Assembly: GCA_964368965.1 (NCBI GenBank)
Contig: CAYJDR010000037.1
Location: 1 to 22,232, forward strand
Source of the DNA: CAYJDR01 sp964368965
GTDB lineage: Bacteria; Chrysiogenota; Deferribacteres; Deferribacterales; Mucispirillaceae
Direction of reading: 5' to 3'
Length of the DNA: 22,232 bases
Part shown: one piece after another, positions 1 through 6,600 of the stretch
Position numbering within the stretch: the first letter of the stretch is position 1
Layout: each line of letters begins with the position of its first letter
Notes under the pieces: model-generated
Seen by the model: only the letters and a program-made list of their open reading frames with translations
Told to the model about the DNA's origin: nothing
Database searches by the model: none
Translations under genes and position numbers: made by a program

Positions 1-54
1 AATTGTACCCACGTTAACGTGTGGTTTATTACGTTCAAACTTCTGTTTAGCCAT
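1..54 (-). CDS. tuf: Elongation factor Tu, N-terminal 18 codons (partial)
   Basis: Only the first 18 codons are in the window; the gene continues beyond position 1. The translation MAKQKFERNKPHVNVGTI is the conserved N-terminus of EF-Tu, the GTPase that carries aminoacyl-tRNA to the ribosome. The ATG is at 54-52, and a good Shine-Dalgarno (GGAGGA on the minus strand, about 62-67) lies 8 nt upstream. It follows fusA by 23 nt, which is the usual last position of the str operon. The nucleotide-binding domain lies outside the window, so identity rests on the N-terminal match plus gene order. Confidence 0.95.
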   Translation of the reverse strand, partial: MAKQKFERNKPHVNVGTI

Positions 55-77
55 TGTAAAATCCTCCGAATATATTC

Positions 78-2150
78 TTAATTTTTAGCTTTAACTATTT
101 CTTCTGCGATGTTGTTTGGTACATCTTCGTAGTGGTCGAACTGCATAGTGTATGTAGCACGGCCTTGCGTTAATGAACGCAACACTGTAGAGTAACCGAA
201 CATCTCTTTAAGTGGAACCATAGAGTTGATAACTTGTGCGTTACCTTCTACGTTCATACCTTCGATACGTCCACGACGAGAGCTTAAATCACCCATAACG
301 TCGCCCATGTATTCATCAGGTGTAACAACTTCAACTTTCATGATTGGCTCAAGTAATACAGGTGAAGCTTTTTTCATACCATCTTTAAATGCCATAGAAC
401 CAGCGATTTTGAAAGCCATCTCGTTCGAGTCAACCTCGTGGTAAGAACCTTCAAATAGGATAGCTTTACAGTCAACAACTGGGAAGCCAGCAACTACGCC
501 ACTTTCCATAGCTTCGATGACACCTTTTTCAACTGCTGGGATGTATTCTTTAGGGATAGCACCACCAACGATTTTGTTTTCAAATTCAAAACCAGCACCA
601 GCTTCAAGAGGTAGAATCTCTAACCATACGTGACCATATTGACCACGACCACCAGACTGCTTAACGTATTTACCTTCCGTTTTAAGTGCTTTACGGAATG
701 TCTCACGGTATGCAACTTGAGGGTTACCAATGTTAGCTTCAACTTTGAACTCACGCTTTAAACGGTCAACGATGATCTCAAGGTGAAGTTCACCCATACC
801 AGCGATAACTGTTTGTGCAGTTTCTTCGTTTACAGTAACTCTGAAAGATGGATCTTCAGAAGCAAGTTTACCTAATGCAGTAGATAGTTTATCTTGGTCT
901 GCTTTAGTTTTTGGCTCGATAGCAATCGAGATAACTGGCTCTGGGAATTCCATAGCTTCAAGGATAACTGGGTTGTTTTCATCACATAGTGTATCGCCTG
1001 TAGTAGTGAATTTTAAACCTACTGTAGCACAGATATCACCAGCTCTGATTTCTTTAATTTCTTCACGCTTGTTTGCGTGCATTTTTAATAAACGACCGAT
1101 ACGCTCTTTCTTGTCTTTAGTAGAGTTCAATAGGTAGTTACCTGTTTCAAACACACCAGAGTATACACGGAAGTAAGTTAACTGGCCCATGTAAGGATCT
1201 GTCATGATTTTGAACGCTAAAGATGAGAATGGAGCATCGTCAGACGCTGGACGTTCAACCTCTTCACCTTTTGGAGTAACACCCTTAATAGCAGGGATAT
1301 CCAATGGTGATGGCATGTAGTCGATTACAGCATCTAATAACTTCTGAACACCTTTGTGCTTGAACGCAGTACCGCAACAAACTGGGTTGAAAACTAGACC
1401 AATAGTACCTTTACGGATAGCCGCTTTGATTTCATCGTTAGAAATCTCTTCGCCTTCAAGGTATTTTTCCATTAGTTCTTCGTCAGCTTCCATAGCTGTT
1501 TCGATCATAGCTGCACGGTATTCTTCAGCTTTTTCAACATACTCAGCAGGGATATCTTGAACTACGAATTTCATACCTAGTTCTTCACCTGTCCAGATGT
1601 ATGCTTGCATTTCGATAAGGTCGATAACACCTTCAAACTTATCCTCAGCACCGATAGGTATTTGGATAGGCATAGGTCTAGCGCCTAATCTGTCTTTCAT
1701 CATGTCTACTGCACGATAAAAGTTTGCACCTGTTCTATCCATCTTGTTGATGAATGCGATACGAGGTACGTGGTATTTATCAGCCTGGCGCCATACTGTT
1801 TCAGATTGTGGTTGTACACCAGAAACCGCACAGAAAACGGCAACAGCACCATCTAATACTTTTAAAGAACGCTCAACTTCAATTGTGAAGTCAACGTGCC
1901 CTGGAGTATCGATGATGTTAATAACATAATCGTTCCAAAAACACTGTGTAGTAGCAGATGTGATTGTGATACCACGCTCACGTTCTTGCTCCATCCAGTC
2001 CATTGTAGCAGCGCCATCATGAACTTCACCAATTTTGTAGTTCACGCCTGTGTAGTACAGGATACGCTCTGTAGTAGTTGTCTTACCGGCATCGATGTGA
2101 GCCATGATACCGATGTTCCTTTGAAAATCTAAGGATTTGAGTCGTGCCAC
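78..2150 (-). CDS. fusA: Elongation factor G
   Basis: Ribosomal translocase GTPase, 690 residues, the normal length for bacterial EF-G. The N-terminal G domain shows the P-loop AHIDAGKTTTTERIL (about residues 17-31), the switch I motif RGITITSA, the DTPGHVDF G3 motif and the NKMD G4 motif. Domains II-V follow, with the conserved GRGQYGHVW segment of domain IV and the GYSTVLRSLTQGRATY segment of domain V. The start codon is GTG at 2150-2148, with GGAG 6 nt upstream. It lies between rpsG (29 nt gap) and tuf (23 nt gap), so it is co-transcribed as the third gene of the str operon. No deviations in the GTPase motifs were seen. Identity is certain; I cannot say from sequence whether a second EF-G paralogue exists elsewhere. 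Confidence 0.98.
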   Translation of the reverse strand: MARLKSLDFQRNIGIMAHIDAGKTTTTERILYYTGVNYKIGEVHDGAATMDWMEQERERGITITSATTQCFWNDYVINIIDTPGHVDFTIEVERSLKVLDGAVAVFCAVSGVQPQSETVWRQADKYHVPRIAFINKMDRTGANFYRAVDMMKDRLGARPMPIQIPIGAEDKFEGVIDLIEMQAYIWTGEELGMKFVVQDIPAEYVEKAEEYRAAMIETAMEADEELMEKYLEGEEISNDEIKAAIRKGTIGLVFNPVCCGTAFKHKGVQKLLDAVIDYMPSPLDIPAIKGVTPKGEEVERPASDDAPFSSLAFKIMTDPYMGQLTYFRVYSGVFETGNYLLNSTKDKKERIGRLLKMHANKREEIKEIRAGDICATVGLKFTTTGDTLCDENNPVILEAMEFPEPVISIAIEPKTKADQDKLSTALGKLASEDPSFRVTVNEETAQTVIAGMGELHLEIIVDRLKREFKVEANIGNPQVAYRETFRKALKTEGKYVKQSGGRGQYGHVWLEILPLEAGAGFEFENKIVGGAIPKEYIPAVEKGVIEAMESGVVAGFPVVDCKAILFEGSYHEVDSNEMAFKIAGSMAFKDGMKKASPVLLEPIMKVEVVTPDEYMGDVMGDLSSRRGRIEGMNVEGNAQVINSMVPLKEMFGYSTVLRSLTQGRATYTMQFDHYEDVPNNIAEEIVKAKN

Positions 2151-2179
2151 GCTTAACTCCTAATAATTAATATTTATTA

Positions 2180-2650
2180 TTACCATCTAAAGTGAGCGAA
2201 CGCTCTGTTAGCCTCAGCCATACGGTGCGTGTCCTCACGTTTCTTGATTGATGTGCCTTTGTTTGAAGCAGCATCCATCAACTCGCCTGCTAAACGCTCT
2301 GTCATAGTGCGCTCTTTACGAGCACGAGCAGCAGAGATTAACCATCTGATTGATAAAGCTTGACGGCGAACCGTACGTACTTCAGTTGGAACTTGGTATG
2401 TAGCACCACCAACACGACGTGACTTTACTTCTAATAATGGTTTAACATTTTCAACGGCTTTCTTGAAAACTTCGATGCCTTCTTCGCCGCCTCTTTCTTT
2501 AATAAGATCTAATGTGCGGTAGAAAATGCCTTCAGCGACTGATTTCTTACCATCATACATTAAACTATTAATAAACTTTGTAACTAAGATATCACGGTGG
2601 ATAGGATCCGGTAATACCTCACGTTTTTTAGCAACTCTTCTACGTGCCAT
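2180..2650 (-). CDS. rpsG: 30S ribosomal protein S7
   Basis: Primary 16S rRNA-binding protein of the small-subunit head, 156 residues, the standard length. It begins MARRRVAKKREVLPDP and contains the conserved KSRRVGGATYQVP and RWLISAARARKERTM segments. It ends with KREDTHRMAEANRAFAHFRW, which is typical of proteobacterial-type S7. The start is ATG at 2650-2648, with a purine-rich GAGAGGGA Shine-Dalgarno just upstream. It is 12 nt downstream of rpsL and 29 nt upstream of fusA. In E. coli S7 represses its own operon by binding the rpsL-rpsG spacer. The spacer here is only 12 nt, so the same control element is unlikely at this position. Confidence 0.98.
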   Translation of the reverse strand: MARRRVAKKREVLPDPIHRDILVTKFINSLMYDGKKSVAEGIFYRTLDLIKERGGEEGIEVFKKAVENVKPLLEVKSRRVGGATYQVPTEVRTVRRQALSIRWLISAARARKERTMTERLAGELMDAASNKGTSIKKREDTHRMAEANRAFAHFRW

Positions 2651-2662
2651 TTAGTCCCTCTC

Positions 2663-3034
2663 TTACTTAGCCTTTTTTGCGCCGTATTTAGAACGACTTT
2701 TCTTTCTGTTAGCAACACCTTGTGTATCAAGTGCGCCACGTACGATCTTGTAACGAACACCTGGTAAATCTTTTACCCTTCCACCACGAACTAGAACAAC
2801 CGAGTGCTCTTGTAAGTTGTGACCGATACCTGGGATGTACGCTGTAACCTCTATGCCGTTTGTTAAACGAACACGTGCTACTTTTCTTAACGCTGAGTTA
2901 GGCTTTTTTGGTGTAGTAGTATATACACGTACACAAACGCCTCTACGCTGTGGGTTCGCCTGTAACGCTGGCGATTTGGTCTTTTTGACCATTTCCATGC
3001 GACCATATCTAACTAATTGATTTAGAGTCGGCAA
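2663..3034 (-). CDS. rpsL: 30S ribosomal protein S12 (TTG start)
   Basis: Decoding-centre ribosomal protein, 123 residues. It shows the universal motifs TTTPKKPNSALRKVARVRL and RGGRVKDLPGVRY, and ends KKSRSKYGAKKAK. The lysines classically mutated in streptomycin resistance (in PKKPNSA and RVKDLPG) are wild type, so a sensitive-type S12 is expected. The aspartate of KDLPG is the residue that RimO methylthiolates in many bacteria. The start is TTG at 3034-3032: a perfect GGAGG (3045-3041) lies 6 nt upstream, and the N-terminus MPTLNQLVRYGR aligns with other S12 proteins. It is the first gene of the str operon and follows a promoter-bearing leader. Confidence 0.97.
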   Translation of the reverse strand: MPTLNQLVRYGRMEMVKKTKSPALQANPQRRGVCVRVYTTTPKKPNSALRKVARVRLTNGIEVTAYIPGIGHNLQEHSVVLVRGGRVKDLPGVRYKIVRGALDTQGVANRKKSRSKYGAKKAK

Positions 3035-3040
3035 AGAACA

Positions 3041-3045
3041 CCTCC
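3041..3045 (-). promoter_or_regulatory. Shine-Dalgarno that fixes the rpsL TTG start
   Basis: The minus strand reads GGAGG followed by 6 nt and then TTG. No ATG or GTG in the rpsL frame gives a full-length S12 N-terminus with similar spacing, so this site decides the start codon. Confidence 0.85.
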
Positions 3046-3225
3046 AATAATAATTCGCAAGTAATCCTGCAATTTTATAATATTTTTAACGCTAAACACA
3101 CCTATGGCGTGATAGCTAGTATTATACTTGTTATAATAAAAAGTTTTTTTGATTAAGTTATCATCTTGTCGGAAACTCCCCATTTTTAGAAGGTTTGCGG
3201 TTTGTTTCCATCCATTAAGGCTGAT

Positions 3226-3254
3226 AATATATTACAAAAAACAATAAAAAGCAA
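3226..3254 (-). promoter_or_regulatory. Putative sigma-70 promoter of the str operon
   Basis: On the minus strand there is TTGCTT (3254-3249), a 17-nt spacer, then TATATT (3231-3226). Transcription would start near 3219 and give a leader of about 185 nt. A second good -10 hexamer (TATAAT, 3126-3121) with a poor -35 lies closer to rpsL and could be an alternative start. Inferred from sequence only. Confidence 0.45.
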
Positions 3255-3325
3255 GCATTATTTTAAGGGTGCACTGTAAAAAATTATAACTAATATAACT
3301 AACGCAAGCAAGTTTAACTAACCTA

Positions 3326-3354
3326 TTGACATAACATAAAATAATTAGCATAAT
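3326..3354 (+). promoter_or_regulatory. Sigma-70 promoter of the beta-grasp/DUF4132 unit
   Basis: A perfect -35 TTGACA (3326-3331), a 17-nt spacer and -10 CATAAT (3349-3354). The start site would be near 3361, about 20 nt before the ATG at 3381. This near-consensus arrangement suggests the unit is expressed on its own, divergently from the str operon. Confidence 0.75.
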
Positions 3355-3380
3355 CAAAAAATCTTACAAAAGGTGCTACT

Positions 3381-3644
3381 ATGCAAATACTTATCAACAT
3401 AAAATCAGTTTCAAAAACACGTGGCATTGANNNNNNNNNNNNNNNNNNNNNNNNNNNNNNNNNNNNNNNNNNNNNNNNNNNNNNNNNNNNNNNNNNNNNN
3501 NNNNNNNNNNNNNNNNNNNNNNNNNNNNNNGTCGTATTTATCAACAATCAAAAAGTCGAAGAATTACATAACAATATAAATTTAAAAGAAAATGATGAAC
3601 TATCGCTTGTCAGGCTAACTATGCTTGCTGGCAGATATTTCTAA
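3381..3644 (+). CDS. Small beta-grasp (ThiS/MoaD/ubiquitin-like) protein of unknown function, interrupted by an assembly gap
   Basis: The ATG at 3381 is preceded by AGGTG about 6 nt upstream and a strong promoter. The first 16 residues (MQILINIKSVSKTRGI) look like an opening beta strand. A run of 100 N (3431-3530) then hides the middle. The last 37 residues resume in the same frame, contain VVFINNQKVEEL and LKENDELSLVRL, and end TMLAGRYF before TAA. The 'G-x-x-V-x-x-L ... L-x-x-x-D-x-L-x-x-x' pattern near the C-terminus resembles the end of MoaD/ThiS-like beta-grasp domains, but the tail is AGRYF rather than the diglycine used for thiocarboxylation. From memory, small proteins ending in a similar LAGR-aromatic tail occur next to DUF5724/DUF4132 proteins; I could not check this. 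The gap may not be exactly 100 bases, so true length and frame are uncertain. The stop is 13 nt before the start of the giant downstream gene. Confidence 0.65.
   Translation: MQILINIKSVSKTRGIXXXXXXXXXXXXXXXXXXXXXXXXXXXXXXXXXXVVFINNQKVEELHNNINLKENDELSLVRLTMLAGRYF
3431..3530. other. Assembly gap (100 N)
   Basis: Exactly 100 consecutive N bases inside the small beta-grasp gene. A round number like this usually means a scaffold join of unknown true length, so the coding sequence across it cannot be trusted. Confidence 0.99.
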
Positions 3645-3657
3645 TGAGGGATTATTT

Positions 3658-6600
3658 ATGAGTAAATATAGTGCATATTACGTGCTAGAAAACGCAATCA
3701 ACGAAATCAAAGCACGAAAACCACTCACACAAGTACAGTTTGATGTAATATATTCATCAAGGGGCAATAGCTGGGGTGGGAAATCGCTTAATATTGAATT
3801 TGACTCACTTCAAGAGATGAAAAACTCGTTCTACATCCAATACTTCTACACTGAACTAAACGACCTAAACAAAGCAATATTCGACAAACATTTAGAAACG
3901 TCGCTCACGCTTGGGCAACATACTGGTAGATATAACTGTTTTCGTTGCTATAGGTCTGTTTCACAACCGATTAACCTATCTAACTACTTAGGCTTTATAT
4001 ATGCACTATACGCATACCAAGCCGAAGGGTTTGACATTTTTGAATACTTAGCTGGTAAAGAGTATGAATATACGACAATGTATGAGATATCAACATATTA
4101 TGCGTGCTTGCTATCGCTTGGCAATAGCACGGGTGAAAAGCTTTATAACGTATTCCACGCCATGATATATGACAACGAGCAACTTGTTATGCTTAGCCAC
4201 GACATCATACGTGGGCTTATCATGTCCACACGCCCTAACACAAACGAAATGGTTATGGACTTGCTAAAATCTGCAAAACTATCAGAGGGTTTGCGTTCTG
4301 CCGTTATGGAGAGTATCGACTTTGGTACGCTTGCAACATTCAAATATTTCTTAGAGTATGTACGTTCAGAAAACTTGACAAGGTTTTCGTCTGTTAAGCG
4401 TGCTTTCATGTGTTTCTCTGGCACGGAATATCGTGTTGATGAGTCGTCTGCCGACTTGATTTGTCAATATACTTATGATTGCTTGCTAGATGGCAAAACG
4501 GAAGAATATCTTAACACAACCGACTCGCTAAAAGTTTACATGGCGCTATATTCAATGGCTTGTAACGAGTTTGAAGATACGCTTCTGCACATGATCAACA
4601 ACATGAGAAACGCACCAATGCACATCGCACTCATTTACGCAAGCTTCCTGAATAACGGTGGATTTTGCTTGAGTGATGACATGGTTGCATACCTACTTGA
4701 AAATATCGACCAACCTGAAAGCATGTATATACTTGAATCAACACCAAAGAACATTCATGATGATGGCTTGAAACGACTATTCATTAGTAAAATTGCAGAA
4801 GCACTACCTAAGATGAAATCAAAAATCATCAAAATCAAATCGCTTGATGGCATTACAGAAGACAAACACGATATGGACTCGCTCTATATGCAGGCTGTAA
4901 ACTATGCACATGAAATCGACGATTTATACGATGTTGTCTACCCTCTTTTCAATAAATACTTTTCAGAATACAGGTTTTATTATATTGACAAAATTAGGGA
5001 AAGGTCTGGCTATGGCTGGAATAATGACGAATCACGTCACGGCGAAATGGCTGATGTAATGCTCGCTATCCCTGCTGCAAGGGCTGCACTTACTGATGCA
5101 CTCGCAAGCACATCTGGCATGTTTGCATATAAGTTGCTTGAAGCAAGAACTGAGGAACTAACTAAAGCCGACTTTATAGCAATTTCTGACAGCTTCAAAA
5201 GCAAACGCTCTGAAGTTCGCCAATATGCTAGCAACTTGTTGCTAAAAGCTAGTGATGATATCATAATCGAATGTGCAAAGCACTTGCTAGCCGACAAAAA
5301 AGTTGAAAAACGTAGCGCCGGCATAAGCCTTTTATATGGTGCTTATGACAAAATCGCCACAAATCAAAACTTCATCGCTATGCAAGAAGATATCAGAAAC
5401 GCAAACATCCCTGATGAGCTAGTCAAAGAGCGTGACCAATTACTTGGCGAAAAAACAGCAGTCGATACACCAACTGGGTTCGACTTTGATAGCGTTGCAC
5501 CACTACAGTTTAAGAAAGAAATCGCATATGATAAAAACGTCGCTGAATTGTTTAGAAGCGCTGTGTCAAAACTGACTGGCAACAAAATTTCAAACCAAGT
5601 CAAACTGTCTGACGTGAAAAGCATGATAGAAAAATTCACAGCGATATATGAAAGCCATATAGATGAAGATATCAAGGTTGAATATGCTAGATATTCTAAC
5701 GACACTAAAGAGATAGAAACTAGGAAAGTAGGCCACGACATCTTTCTAACATACACAACATACTACCATGATCAACATTATAAATCACAACCGTTCTACC
5801 TTGAATATGCTGAAATGTTGTCACCACTTACTGACGAAGAGTTTTTCACGCTAACCATATTTGCAGAAATGTTTGACCAAGCACAAAGGTTAATCGTAGA
5901 AAGATATACTGACAACGTGCGTTACCTCGAGGGGCTAAACACGGGCTATATTTTAAACGATGTGTTTGGCATAGATATAGATGTTGTGAAAAATCCTACA
6001 TCTGTGCAACTCTTTGATGATGAAGACCATTTCAAACGCTTTAATGTATATTTAGGAACGACCGCTCTGCACAGATATGAAACGCATGAAAACATGTGGA
6101 AAGACCACTCGAAAGCGTTAGCAAATATTGCTATCCAATTTATTATGTTTGATTATGAGCGACAAGAGTGTAAACGCCCTATATTTAAACAGTTTGAAGA
6201 CATCGCTAACACATATAAAAAGCGTGCTGACAAAATAATAACACAGGCAGAAGAGTCGTACATGTTTCGATTAAATGGCTTCATTGACGCTATATTGAAA
6301 TATGCTGAAAAAACGCTAGATAGGGAAACGTATGACTTTATATTCTACAACATGCTAACTATCTTTGTGGATAGAGAATACACTATGCCGACCGAGCTTA
6401 TGCAAACACTTTTCAACAAAATTGCAGACGGCGAGATCTCAAAAGATTACGTCATAAAAATCGTGCTTAATGAAGCTAAAGAGAAAATTAGAGGTGGCGG
6501 CACGATGGCGACCCAAGTAGCAAGGCGTGCAAAAAACTCATTGTACCATGGCATGAAAAAGTTTGATGAAAAAGCACAAAACGCAGTGATAGAAACATAT

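Larger units (their letters stand above)
3035..3380. other. Divergent intergenic region between the str operon and the beta-grasp/DUF4132 unit
   Basis: About 345 nt without a credible gene. It holds promoters for both flanking units (listed separately), the Shine-Dalgarno of rpsL and the Shine-Dalgarno of the small plus-strand gene. The minus-strand transcript would have a leader of about 190 nt before rpsL. I saw no strong rho-independent terminator or recognised riboswitch in it, so leader control is possible but not shown. Confidence 0.6.

Noticed and set aside
3381..3644. Naming the small protein MoaD or ThiS
   Set aside because: The C-terminal diglycine is absent, no molybdopterin or thiamine gene is near, and half of the protein is hidden by the gap.
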